Below, piece after piece: positions 44,340 through 53,607 of a stretch of DNA of 64,000 nucleotides. The DNA comes from Enterovibrio coralii. GTDB taxonomy: Bacteria > Pseudomonadota > Gammaproteobacteria > Enterobacterales > Vibrionaceae. The notes beneath the pieces are model-generated. The model saw only the letters and a program-made list of their open reading frames with translations. It did not search any database and was not told where the DNA came from. The translations under genes and the position numbers were made by a program. The stretch is taken from assembly GCF_001559595.1 (NCBI RefSeq), contig NZ_LNTY01000034.1, positions 372,001 to 436,000 of the forward strand. The letters run 5' to 3'. The first letter of the stretch is position 1; each line of letters opens with the position of its first letter.

Positions 44340-44849
44340 TTAAACGGTGGTGTTGAGCTCTTGGAAGCGTTTTGACAGCACCAGTTGGTTATAGAGATTT
44401 ACCGGATCATATGCGGTGAGGTTTGGTTTTTCCTCTGCAAGCTGTCTTCTCGTGTGACCGGACAGATTATGATAAACATCTTCACCCAAATCATGGGTTC
44501 CATGGGCAGGAAAATGTAAAGCACTCGGTGTTACGCAATGATTAAAACGCGCACTGGTAATGCTGGAAGAATGGAAGGCACTGGCTTGCTCACCACACAA
44601 TTCATAGTCAATCTCCTCGGCAGCCAAACGGTTAGGTTCTGGCAATTCCAATGCTTGACGAAGCATTGCATCTGTCGTCTTTTCTGGATAGGTAGGGTTG
44701 AGCGGTGTGGTTTCAGTGGCATCGCCAGAAAGAAGAGCCAACATGAGTGCAAAATCCGAACGACGGCCTTGCGTTACGGCGTGGCTAAGGTGATTCCCTA
44801 GCTGTACATCCGTAATCAAATTGGCTTTGTCGAGCGCGTGTACTTGCAT
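44340..44849 (-). CDS. Hypothetical protein, 169 residues
   Basis: Not recognised. The protein begins MQVHALDKANLITDVQLGNHLSHAVTQGRRSDFALMLALLSGDA, is soluble-looking with no signal peptide or membrane helix, is histidine-rich (for example HFPAHGTHDLGEDVYHNLSGHTRR) and carries conserved-looking LPEPNRLAAEEIDYELCGEQASAFH. The frame has ordinary codon use for this genome and is probably real. It lies between the SDR gene and the sulfhydrylase gene on the same strand, with a 266-bp gene-free, AT-rich gap after it (44074-44339). Confidence 0.65.
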   Translation of the reverse strand: MQVHALDKANLITDVQLGNHLSHAVTQGRRSDFALMLALLSGDATETTPLNPTYPEKTTDAMLRQALELPEPNRLAAEEIDYELCGEQASAFHSSSITSARFNHCVTPSALHFPAHGTHDLGEDVYHNLSGHTRRQLAEEKPNLTAYDPVNLYNQLVLSKRFQELNTTV

Positions 44850-44944
44850 AATTCTCAGTCAGTATCTTCGTTACCTCTTGGTTATCGACCGTTTGCGGCT
44901 GAGCTTTAGCAAAAAGATGTGCTTTTTCTTTGAGTTAAATGAAC

Positions 44945-44971
44945 AAAAAAGCCCGCAGGAATGCGGGCTTT
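44945..44971 (-). terminator. Terminator of the sulfhydrylase gene
   Basis: On the minus strand AAAGCCCGCA, TTCC and TGCGGGCTTTTTT form a hairpin with a T run, 30 nt after the stop at 45001. Confidence 0.88.
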
Positions 44972-45000
44972 ATCGTGTTTATCGCTTGAACGTCGGTGGG

Positions 45001-46269
45001 TTAGGCGTTCAGTGCCTGCTCGAGATCGGCAAGAATGTCATCAATGTGCTCAATACCCACAGAGAGTCGGATCATTTCCGGTGATACGCCTGCTTGCGCT
45101 TGCTCGTCAACGCTCAATTGGCGGTGCGTGGTTGAAGCAGGGTGACAAGCCAGTGATTTCGCATCGCCAATGTTTACCAAACGCTTGAACAGACCTAGTG
45201 CATCGTAGAAGCGCACGCCCGCGTCGTAACCATCTTTCAAACCGAAGGAAAGGATCGCTGAAGGGTTGCCCTTCATATACTTCTGCGCCAGCGCATAGTG
45301 CTCAGACTCTGGTAGCCCAGCGTAACTTACCCAGCTAACTTTCTCATGACCTTGCAGGTACTCGGCGACTTTCTTCGCGTTTTCGACATGACGCTCCATA
45401 CGCAAAGACAGCGTTTCCAACCCTTGCATCAGCATAAATGCGTTCATTGGTGAAAGCGCAGCCCCTGTGTTGCGCAGAGGCACCGTACGTGCGCGGCCGA
45501 TAAACGCAGCTTCGCCAAAGGCTTCTGTGTAAACCACGCCGTGGTAAGACGGCTCTGGTTGGTTCAGCACAGGGAAACGATCTTTGTGCTGCGCCCAAGG
45601 GAATTTACCCGAATCAACAATCACGCCACCCAACGTTGTACCGTGGCCGCCGATGTATTTCGTCAGCGAGTGAACGACAATGTCTGCGCCAAATTCAATG
45701 GGCTTACACAATGCTGGCGTTGCCACTGTGTTATCCACAATCACAGGTACACCTTGTGCGTGCGCCAGTTCAGCCACGCGGGCGATATCAATAATGTTGC
45801 CTGCCGGGTTACCAATGCTCTCGCAGTAAACCGCTTTGGTGTTTTCATCGATAAGTTCAGCCAGTGATTCTGGCTTATCATCTTTAGCGAATTTCACTTG
45901 AATACCTTGTTTTGGCAACATGTGCGCGAACAAGGTGTAAGTGCCGCCGTAGAGCTGAGGCGTTGAAACGATGTTATCGCCAGCTTCCGCCAGAGTGAGG
46001 ATTGCATAGTTAATGGCTGCGCTACCTGCACTAACCACCAAAGACGCAAGACCGCCTTCCAATGCCGCCATACGTTGCTCTAACACATCATTGGTTGGGT
46101 TCATGATGCGCGTATAAATGTTGCCTGGTACTTCAAGGTTGAACAGGTCTGCGCCGTGTTGGGCACTGTCAAACTCATAAGCAACCGTTTGATAAATCGG
46201 GGTCGCAACAGATTTGGTGGTTGGGTCGGTTTGATAACCCGCGTGGATGGCTAACGTTTCGTCTTTCAT
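45001..46269 (-). CDS. metY: O-acetylhomoserine sulfhydrylase (aminocarboxypropyltransferase)
   Basis: A 422-residue Cys/Met metabolism PLP enzyme that makes homocysteine from O-acetylhomoserine and sulfide. The ATG at 46269 gives MKDETLAIHAGYQTDPTTKSVATPIYQTVAYEFDS, and GGAAGAAC lies before it. An upstream in-frame start at 46347 would add 26 poorly conserved residues and is rejected. The PLP lysine lies in DIVVHSLTKYIGGHGTTLGG, and the length and ending RLSVGIEHIDDILADLEQAL are typical of the OAH branch rather than MetB or MetC. Confidence 0.92.
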   Translation of the reverse strand: MKDETLAIHAGYQTDPTTKSVATPIYQTVAYEFDSAQHGADLFNLEVPGNIYTRIMNPTNDVLEQRMAALEGGLASLVVSAGSAAINYAILTLAEAGDNIVSTPQLYGGTYTLFAHMLPKQGIQVKFAKDDKPESLAELIDENTKAVYCESIGNPAGNIIDIARVAELAHAQGVPVIVDNTVATPALCKPIEFGADIVVHSLTKYIGGHGTTLGGVIVDSGKFPWAQHKDRFPVLNQPEPSYHGVVYTEAFGEAAFIGRARTVPLRNTGAALSPMNAFMLMQGLETLSLRMERHVENAKKVAEYLQGHEKVSWVSYAGLPESEHYALAQKYMKGNPSAILSFGLKDGYDAGVRFYDALGLFKRLVNIGDAKSLACHPASTTHRQLSVDEQAQAGVSPEMIRLSVGIEHIDDILADLEQALNA

Positions 46270-46453
46270 TGTTCTTCCTTGAATGTAGTGAAACAGCAAT
46301 TCTTCACTATGGCACAAACCGGAGAACTGTAAATTGTCGAGGCTCAAGATTCTATGATGCGAGACAGACTGGGCGGTTTGAGAGGGTGGCAGAAGAGATT
46401 TGGAGCAAAGGAGGGAGCGTAGCGCGAAGCATTGAAGCCTCGCGCTGTGGTTG

Positions 46454-47125
46454 TTATCTCATGCGAATTCTGGCTTGCCACATATGAACGCGGTAAACCA
46501 CCGCCAAAGTGACACAAACACCGGCGGGTACCATAAAGCTGTTCGCTCCCATGACAGGGAAAAGAATGCCACTCAACACACCGCCCATTACAAAGCCTGA
46601 GACAATCACCAGAAACAGTACCAATTTGCGCTTGTTAAGTGGTTGGCCTCTTAACAGCGCGCCAAACATCAAACCAAGGTCGGTAATGATGCCTGTGATA
46701 TGGGTAGTGCGAACTATGGCCCCACTGTAGCTGGTGACCAACGCATTTTGTAAGCCACATGCGGCAGATGCCAAGTACAGTCCATAAATAGCGTTTTGCG
46801 AAAGTGGATAGACTGCACCCAATAACAAGGCGGCTTCGATAATGAGCAAGAGGTCATAGCGACGACCCAATGCCAGCGTACCGTCTTTGAGTACCAAGCC
46901 GGAGAGCATGGCTCCGCCGAAAAAGCCCGCCACGATAAAAAGCAGATGGATCAGTTTTACCGGGTGGTCGTTGATGAAATCCGTTCCAATCAGTGTTGCC
47001 GTCCCAGACAAGTGAGATATGGCCTGATGCTCAAAACCGAGCAGGCCAATGCCATTTATACACCCAGCGGTGAGGGCGAGAATAAATGCACCGTATTCAA
47101 CCCATTTGGGTAGTTTGGAAATCAC
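46454..47125 (-). CDS. YoaK family (DUF1275) membrane protein
   Basis: A 223-residue protein with six or seven predicted membrane helices. The pattern ALTAGCINGIGLLGFEHQAISHLSGTATLIGTDF near residue 17 and RTTHITGIITDLGLMFG near residue 138 (HxSG and THxTG repeats) mark DUF1275. The function of the family is not established. It stands alone between metY and the ferredoxin gene. Confidence 0.88.
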   Translation of the reverse strand: MISKLPKWVEYGAFILALTAGCINGIGLLGFEHQAISHLSGTATLIGTDFINDHPVKLIHLLFIVAGFFGGAMLSGLVLKDGTLALGRRYDLLLIIEAALLLGAVYPLSQNAIYGLYLASAACGLQNALVTSYSGAIVRTTHITGIITDLGLMFGALLRGQPLNKRKLVLFLVIVSGFVMGGVLSGILFPVMGANSFMVPAGVCVTLAVVYRVHMWQARIRMR

Positions 47126-47289
47126 GGGTTAACCTTCGAAGATTGACGAGAACATGAACGTTTTCCGATTATCGCGGAAAAGGGCAGGAATTTTACACCA
47201 AATGTGTTCAAAACTCGCGAGTTAGATAGGAAAACATTGCTTTCACGGCGTCTTGTTTGGAGGAAAGCAAAACGCCGCGAGAAACCAGA

Positions 47290-47574
47290 CTAATTCAACG
47301 CATCAACAGTGATATCACCATGGAGTTTGCATTGGCACGCGAGACGGCGATTTTCGCCATCCATGTCTAAATCAGAGAGGAGATCCTGTTCCTCTTCTGT
47401 TCGAGGGCTGAGGTTGTTCATACCGGATACGACATCAATCAGGCAGGTTCCACAGGCCGCTGAGCGGCAGCCAAACGGTACTTCGCTTTTTCCTGTATCT
47501 TCCATATCAATCAGCGAACTTCCGCTTGCCAGTTCCACTGAGTTGCCTGTTTTACTAAAGGTGACTCTCGGCAT
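47290..47574 (-). CDS. 2Fe-2S ferredoxin (plant/adrenodoxin-like)
   Basis: A 94-residue electron carrier. The cluster cysteines are in FGCRSAACGTCLIDV and, later, RLACQCKLHGDITV, giving the C-x5-C-x2-C ... C arrangement of plant-type 2Fe-2S ferredoxins. No reductase or oxygenase gene is adjacent, so the partner is unknown. It could serve the cryptochrome or a house-keeping monooxygenase; this is speculation. Confidence 0.88.
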   Translation of the reverse strand: MPRVTFSKTGNSVELASGSSLIDMEDTGKSEVPFGCRSAACGTCLIDVVSGMNNLSPRTEEEQDLLSDLDMDGENRRLACQCKLHGDITVDALN

Positions 47575-47722
47575 CGCTCTTGCTCCTTAGAATTATCATT
47601 GCTCTAAGAAAGAATAGTTGTTGTCTCAGCAAGATGCCGCTGTTCTTAAGGACTTTGCGAAGAGATCGAGAACTGCGTCCATTTCGTAAATACCCCGTTT
47701 AGAGAATCCGTTTGATGGGCAT

Positions 47723-49226
47723 ATGCAGCAAGCTTCTGGGCAACACAAACACGCGATCAACCTTGTCTGGTTCAAAAGAGACCTGAGGCTCACCGATCAC
47801 CAGCCGCTATTGTCGGCAATCGAAGAGGGTAAGCCCATCCTTCTACTTTATGTGTTTGAACCTTCGTTGTTGGCCGACGCACATTACTCAGAAAAACACT
47901 GGCGATTCGTCTGGCAATCACTCGAAGATATAAACGCACAGCTCGCACCATTTAATGCCTCGGTAACTGTGATGCAGGGAGAGATCATCGACGTACTTGA
48001 ACAACTGACTGCTGATTTTGAACTCGAAGGGATCTTCTCTCATGAAGAGGTGGGAATGGCTATTACCTTTGCGCGAGACAGAGCGGTGTCTGCGTGGTGT
48101 GAACAGAAAGAGATTCCGTGGAACGAATACCAACACGGCGCAGTGATTCGTGGTGCGACAAACCGCGTGACTTGGGACAAAGCGTGGTCCAAGTACATGA
48201 AGGCACCGATTGAGACTCCTGATTTCAGCAAAGCGGCTTTGTTGGCGTACGAGCACCTGAGGGATTTAACGTTGTGCCAGAACCGTCATGGACGAAGAAA
48301 AAGCGTGGCGTGCAGACAGGAGGTTCCACCTTAGCTTGGCGAACACTGCATGATTTTTACGACGGGAGGGGTAAGGACTATGCTTCAACATCTCGAAGCC
48401 GTTAAAAAGTCGCACTCATTGCTCAAGGCTTTCACCGTATCTTGCGTGGGGTAACATCAGTTTAAGAGAGGTGTATCAAACCGTGTTGGCAAACTGGTCA
48501 AGACCGGGTTGGCGGCGTTCCCTGTCGGCTTTTTCTTCCCGGCTTCACTGGCATTGCCACTTCATCCAAAAATTTGAAAGCGAAAGTGACATGGAGTTTC
48601 GCGCCGTCAACCGCGGTTATGCAGACTTTCCGTATCGCCAAGACGAAAACATCGCAAACGATCTTGCCGCATGGGAAACGGGAAGAACGGGATACCCGCT
48701 AGTTGATGCATGTATGCGTTGTTTGAATGCGACGGGCTACATTAACTTTCGCATGCGTTCTATGCTGGTGAGCTTTCTTTGTCACCACCTCAACATTGAT
48801 TGGCAATGCGGGGTGAAGCACCTTGCTCGCTGCTTTTTAGATTTTGAACCCGGCATTCACTATGCGCAGTTCCAAATGCAAGCCGGCATTACAGGCACCA
48901 ATACCATTCGCATTTATAACCCGACCAAACAAGCGACAGAACATGACCCTGACGGTCAGTTCATCAAGCAATGGGTGCCCGAACTTCGCGATTTACCCGT
49001 TCCCTTGTTGTTTGAGCCTTGGCTGATAACACCACTTGAAGCAGAAATGTATAACCTTCATCTAAGGGAAGAAGGAAGCTATCCGCAGCCAATTATTGAT
49101 TTGGAAGATGCCGCTAAAGCAGCTAGAGAGCGACTTTGGGGCTGGAGAAAGCGTGCAGATGTCAAAGAAGAGAAGGTGCGAATTTTAGGGAGACACGTGC
49201 GACCAGATAGTCGAAAGCGTGACTAA
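47723..49226 (+). pseudogene. Cryptochrome/photolyase family FAD-binding protein, two frameshifts
   Basis: A blue-light flavoprotein of the photolyase family, 501 residues after repair. The N-terminal antenna domain begins NLVWFKRDLRLTDHQPL. The C-terminal FAD domain has [52 protein letters not shown], then [21 protein letters not shown]. Frames break near 48262 (GGGG to GGG) and 48384 (TTC or similar to TC), and repair gives VVPEPSWTKKKRGVQTGGSTLAWRTLHDF and [25 protein letters not shown]. Whether it repairs CPD lesions or acts as a cryptochrome is not decidable by eye. A basic tail follows the FAD domain. Confidence 0.82.
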
Positions 49227-49278
49227 TTTGCCTCCTGTGCTATTCCTTTGAGTACAGATAACAAAATAAGAAGCCATT

Positions 49279-50391
49279 ATGTCGCCAGAATATCCTTCGC
49301 CCGAGGAAGGGCTCGTCATCCGCAAATTTTTATCAACAATCCCAATGATTGCGCGCCAGAAAGATGAAAGCTTTTCGGTTTGGAGTCAGGGGTTGTTACG
49401 CGCTGGTCTCGAGTATTTCGGGGCGTCGGAAGGACGTATTGCGCGTATCAGCAATGACGAACTCTACATCGTCGACAGGGTAAATGATGATGTCACGTCG
49501 TCGAATACCGGAGAAAACGTCTTCCCGCTGGCAGCGACATTTTGTAGCGTCACGTCGAGTGAGCCAAAAGCAATATTGGCACCCGATACCTCCAAACACG
49601 CTGAGCTGGCTGCCCATTCTGCATATATCACCCAGCCGCCTGCATACTGGGGGATTTGTCTTTACTTTGGCGGGGCGGTTTGGGGCACATTGAGCTTTAG
49701 CAGCGACATCATAGGTCGAGAGCAAGCAGACGATGAACATGTGTTGCGCATGCTTGCCAGCTTGATTGAACTCAGGTTGGAGAACGAAGAGTTGCGTGAA
49801 GAGAACAATGGCGCGAGAGCGTCGCTTTCAACCATGAGCCAGCGACTGGAAAGCCTGCAATTGTTTGACTCACTGACCGAGTTACCCAACCGACGCGCCT
49901 TGTTTGATCATCTCCACCGCGAGCTAAACCAACTCATCCGCCGCAACGGAGAAGGGGCGATAGCCATCGTGGACATCGATTATTTCCGCATGCTCAATGA
50001 AAAACACGGCCATGAAGAGGGCGACAGCATCCTGAGGGGCGTGGCAAACGCGCTTCGACAAGCGGTGAGAAACTATGATTTTGTCGCGCGTTACAATGGC
50101 GAGCAGTTCTTGGTTTGGCTGCCGGACACCATGCAATCTGAAGTGGTTAAAGTGTGCGAGCGTATGTCTGAAAACGTGTCGAATTGCGAGATAGAAGGGA
50201 AACCAATCACCATCAGCATCGGCTTCTGCGCGTTTCATGGTGAAAGTGAAACACCGCTGTCCTATTCTAGAACGCTGGATAAGCTCATCGACCTTGCCCA
50301 TCAGGCACTCAACACCGCGAAAGCCAACGGGCGTAACTGCGCCGTGGCATCCTCCAATCGTCCTATTCCTATCAATACATTAGCGAGCTGA
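49279..50391 (+). CDS. GAF-GGDEF protein with degenerate active site
   Basis: A 370-residue soluble protein. Residues 20-165 are GAF-like (AYWGICLYFGGAVWGTLSFSSD), followed by a short coiled linker (ELRLENEELREENNGARASLSTMSQRLESL) and a GGDEF domain (SLTELPNRRALFDHL, IAIVDIDYFRMLNEKHGHEEGDSILR). The signature reads NGEQF instead of GGDEF or GGEEF, so diguanylate cyclase activity is doubtful. The inhibitory RxxD is kept five residues before it (RNYDFVARY), so it may still bind cyclic-di-GMP. Followed by its own terminator and a second GAF-GGDEF gene. Confidence 0.85.
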   Translation: MSPEYPSPEEGLVIRKFLSTIPMIARQKDESFSVWSQGLLRAGLEYFGASEGRIARISNDELYIVDRVNDDVTSSNTGENVFPLAATFCSVTSSEPKAILAPDTSKHAELAAHSAYITQPPAYWGICLYFGGAVWGTLSFSSDIIGREQADDEHVLRMLASLIELRLENEELREENNGARASLSTMSQRLESLQLFDSLTELPNRRALFDHLHRELNQLIRRNGEGAIAIVDIDYFRMLNEKHGHEEGDSILRGVANALRQAVRNYDFVARYNGEQFLVWLPDTMQSEVVKVCERMSENVSNCEIEGKPITISIGFCAFHGESETPLSYSRTLDKLIDLAHQALNTAKANGRNCAVASSNRPIPINTLAS

Positions 50392-50428
50392 AATAAGGCT
50401 AGACAATGAGCCATGTTTCATAGTTATA

Positions 50429-50454
50429 CTCCGGTAAGGAACTGCCGGAGTTTT
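50429..50454 (+). terminator. Terminator after the first GGDEF gene
   Basis: ACTCCGGTA and TGCCGGAGT with a 6-nt loop are followed by TTTT, 40 nt after the stop. Confidence 0.75.
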
Positions 50455-50574
50455 ATACACGCGCGCTGAAAAATTAACCGCAAGATTATCTGCACCTAAA
50501 GACAAGGTGCGGCACTTCAATGCGGTAGACTGTATTGTTTCTCATCACATCAATCGTATAGGTAACAAAAAGAC

Positions 50575-51656
50575 ATGGAAATGTCGGAAAGCGAAAAGGT
50601 GATTCGCCGTTTGTACCAAATCACCAACGATTTTGATAAAGGCTTGGACCATCAGATCAACGAGTTGATCAAGATGGGGCTTGAGCGTTTTGACTTGGAT
50701 ATCGGTATTCTGTCCTCTATTTCGGACGGTCGATACGTTGTAAAAAATGTCGTCTGCCCAGAGGCTGTGCCACTTCAACCTGGTGCTGAATTCTCCTATG
50801 ACCTTTCCTACTGCTGGGTAACGTTGGGAGCCGACGGTCCGGTTGCGATGGAGAATGTCGGGGAAACGGACATTTTAGGAAATCATCCCGCCTACAAAGA
50901 ATTTGGTCTGGAGTCCTACATCGGTGTGCCGATCCGCGTAAACGGCGAGGTTTACGGCACGCTGAACTTCACCAGTCCTAATCCTTATCCGCGAAAATTT
51001 AAAGACATCGACATTGATTCACTGTGTTTAATGGCGTCGTGGATTGAGGTGGAGCTTGCTCGTGCACAGCAGCGAGAAGAGCTGGAGCGATTGAATCGCA
51101 AACTGGAAACGCTGGTTCGTACCGATCCGTTAACGGGCATTCCTAACCGTCGTTACTTGTTCGAACACATAGAGCAGAACATCAACCTGCTTAATCGCCG
51201 CTGCTCAAAAGGTGCGGTGGTGGTTGTCGATCTTGACCATTTCAAAACAATTAACGACAAGTTGGGCATTTACGTGGCGATGATGTGCTGGTGGAAGTCG
51301 CCTTAGTGCTGAAAAACGTCCTGAGAAGCTATGACTTTGTTGGCCGATATGGCGGGGAAGAATTCCTGTTATGGCTTCAGGATATCGACCTCAAAGAGGT
51401 GAAAACCGTTTGTGGTCGAATTCAGTCGGGACTCACCAAAATGCCCTTTGAGGATTTCAGTGTGACGGCCAGTTTGGGCGTTTGTCATTTCTCTTTCCCT
51501 AAAACCATCAAACTGGACGAAAGCAAGTTGGTTGAGCAACTCATCGCCCGTGCGGACAAAGCCTTGTACCAAGCGAAAGCGCAGGGCAGAGACCGTTTTG
51601 TGGTTAGCGGTGAAGATTCATTAGAGCTTGGCAAGATGAATGATGCATTCGCCTAG
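50575..51656 (+). pseudogene. GAF-GGDEF diguanylate cyclase, frameshifted
   Basis: A 360-residue protein after repair, with a GAF domain (SYCWVTLGADGPVAMENV, ESYIGVPIRVNGEVYGTLNFTS) and a GGDEF domain (TDPLTGIPNRRYLFEHI, VVVVDLDHFKTINDKLG). One missing C near 51267 (GGGCCATTTA to GGGCATTTA) shifts the frame, and repair gives [36 protein letters not shown]. The active-site GGEEF and the RxxD inhibitory site are intact, so it should make cyclic-di-GMP from GTP. It is paired with the degenerate neighbour at 49279 and related to it in domain layout. Confidence 0.85.
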
Positions 51657-51675
51657 TCACTTACGAAGCTGAACG

Positions 51676-51699
51676 AAAAGGGGCGAAAGCCCCTTTTTT
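51676..51699 (+). terminator. Terminator after the second GGDEF gene
   Basis: GGGGC, GAAA and GCCCC followed by TTTTTT, 19 nt after the stop. Confidence 0.82.
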
Positions 51700-51752
51700 G
51701 ATCGATTCATTTCGTTTGAAATACAGCCTAACGAAAACGCATGTATCAGAGC

Positions 51753-52202
51753 TCAGCGGTAAAGATATACAGAGAGAAAATAGTTAATTTGATCGTTGAT
51801 GTATTTGACGATCCGCTCTTGATCTTCTGCTTCACCGCCTTCGGTAATATCCCATGGAATAAACTTCTCGTAACGAGGGAGCTTCTTACCCGATTGGACG
51901 GAAGATGGCGATAGCGCAATCAGATAATCAAAGTCGTGATTGGTATAAGCGTCGATAGGGTCAAGATGTTTGTCTGTGCAATCGATGTTGTAGTGTTTCA
52001 GTGTGCGGCAGGCGGGCTCGATGTTGCAATCTTCGTTGGTGTAGGCAGACAGGCAGTTGAAGTAGGTGTCGGCTTTGTGATTTAGAATCGATTGTGCCAC
52101 CAACGAATACCCTTTCTTGCCATCGCAAAGAAAAAGCACGCTGGGTTTGGTGCGTTGTTTAAGTGCGGCCTCAAATCGATCATCTGTCAGTCGCTGCGTC
52201 AT
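51753..52202 (-). CDS. Low-molecular-weight phosphatase / arsenate reductase-like fold, degenerate P-loop
   Basis: A 149-residue protein whose first strand and loop, PSVLFLCDGKKGYSLVAQSIL, match the start of LMW tyrosine phosphatases and ArsC-type arsenate reductases (LFLCTGNSCRS). The family signature is C-x5-R; here the arginine position holds Tyr, so phosphatase or arsenate chemistry is doubtful. YLIALSPSSVQSGKKLP and IPWDITEGG echo the ArsC patterns ...PWDIPDP. It is divergent from pstS, so a role linked to phosphate or arsenate status is an inference from context. Confidence 0.65.
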   Translation of the reverse strand: MTQRLTDDRFEAALKQRTKPSVLFLCDGKKGYSLVAQSILNHKADTYFNCLSAYTNEDCNIEPACRTLKHYNIDCTDKHLDPIDAYTNHDFDYLIALSPSSVQSGKKLPRYEKFIPWDITEGGEAEDQERIVKYINDQINYFLSVYLYR

Positions 52203-52361
52203 TTTCCCTCTCTTAATCCATTTTTATTATTCTCCGCTACTTCGCGCTAAACATCCTGCTGTTGGAGAGAAGCCTAATAACCTAGGTTGATTTTGTTGCA
52301 CTCTCGTGACGCATTGATGTATTTGATGCTTCAGTTTGATGACATACAGATATGTAATCAA

Positions 52362-52380
52362 ATGTTCACATTTTGTTAAG
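52362..52380 (+). promoter_or_regulatory. Candidate Pho box upstream of pstS
   Basis: TGTTCA (52363) and TGTTAA (52374) are spaced 11 nt, the PhoB repeat spacing, with AT-rich bases between. The match to CTGTCAT is moderate. It lies about 120 nt before pstS. The rest of the 297-bp gap (52203-52499) shows no gene. Confidence 0.4.
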
Positions 52381-52499
52381 GTTAGTGTCACGTGGGTTCT
52401 CTAAGTTTTACTCAGTTTTTAAGCAAACTCGAAAGTGGTCAATAGCACGATATCTTGCTAACCACTTCATTTAAAAAGACTATCGACTTGGAGGTTGAT

Positions 52500-53540
52500 G
52501 TGAAACTTAAGGCTCTGATTGCAGCTTCTGCGCTATGTGTAACAACATTCGCCGCAACAAATGCTGCTGCTGCATCACGTGACTACATCAGTATTGTTGG
52601 TTCTTCAACAGTCTACCCATTTGCAACCGTTGTAGCGGAACGCTTCGGTCGCACCTCAGAATTTGCTGTGCCAAAAATCGAATCTACGGGTTCTGGCGGC
52701 GGTCTGAAACTTTTCTGTGCAGGTGTTGGCGAGAACACGCCAGACATCACTAACGCATCGCGCAAAATCAAAAGCTCTGAAGTAGAGCTGTGTGCGAAGA
52801 ATGGCGTTAAAGACATTGTTGAAATCAAAATCGGCTACGATGGCATCGCTTTCGCGAACTCTAAAAAGTCTGAGCAGTTTGATATCACTCTGAAAGACCT
52901 TTTCACTGCCCTAGCTAAAGTCGTTCCAGATGCAAAAGGTAATCTGATTGAGAACCCGAACAAAACGTGGAAAGACGTTAACGCATCTCTGCCAGCAACC
53001 AAAATCGAAGTACTGGGTCCACCACCAACATCAGGCACTCGCGATGCATTCGTTGAGCTGGCGATGGAAGGCGGTTGTAAGCAATACCCAGAGCTGAAAG
53101 CACTGAAAAAAGCGGACAAGAAGAAGTACAAAGCAGTGTGTCACGGCATTCGTGAAGATGGCGCGTTCATCGAAGCGGGTGAGAACGACAACCTGATCGT
53201 ACAGAAACTGGATGCAAATCCTAACGCGTTCGGTATCTTCGGTTACAGCTTCCTTGAGCAAAACTCTGACAAAGTACAGGGCGCGAAAATCGGCGGCGTT
53301 GTACCTACGTTCGACGCAATCGGTGACGGCTCTTACCCTGTTTCTCGCTCACTTTATTTCTACGTGAAAAAAGCACACCAGAACGTGATTCCAGGCCTGC
53401 AAGACTACGTGTCGTCTTTCACGTCTGAAGATGCGATTGGTGACGAAGGTTACCTGACTGACCGTGGTTTGATTCCACTGTCTGCACGTGACTGGAAACT
53501 GGTTCGCAACAGCGCGGTTGATCTGAAACCAAACCTGTAA
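52500..53540 (+). CDS. pstS: Phosphate ABC transporter substrate-binding protein
   Basis: A 346-residue periplasmic binding protein from the GTG at 52500, which has GGAGG six bases upstream; an in-frame ATG at 52455 lacks a ribosome site and would spoil the signal peptide. The signal MKLKALIAASALCVTTFAATNAAAA is followed by ISIVGSSTVYPFATVVAERF, and the phosphate-binding loops TGSGGGLKLFC and GPPPTSGTRDAF are present. It is of the larger PstS type found in vibrios. First gene of pstSCAB. Confidence 0.93.
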   Translation: MKLKALIAASALCVTTFAATNAAAASRDYISIVGSSTVYPFATVVAERFGRTSEFAVPKIESTGSGGGLKLFCAGVGENTPDITNASRKIKSSEVELCAKNGVKDIVEIKIGYDGIAFANSKKSEQFDITLKDLFTALAKVVPDAKGNLIENPNKTWKDVNASLPATKIEVLGPPPTSGTRDAFVELAMEGGCKQYPELKALKKADKKKYKAVCHGIREDGAFIEAGENDNLIVQKLDANPNAFGIFGYSFLEQNSDKVQGAKIGGVVPTFDAIGDGSYPVSRSLYFYVKKAHQNVIPGLQDYVSSFTSEDAIGDEGYLTDRGLIPLSARDWKLVRNSAVDLKPNL

Positions 53541-53607
53541 TTGCTGAACCCGGGGTGGTGCGTGAAGGCGCACCACCTTTTGCTGTATTGGGACTTAAGG
53601 AAAAGGG

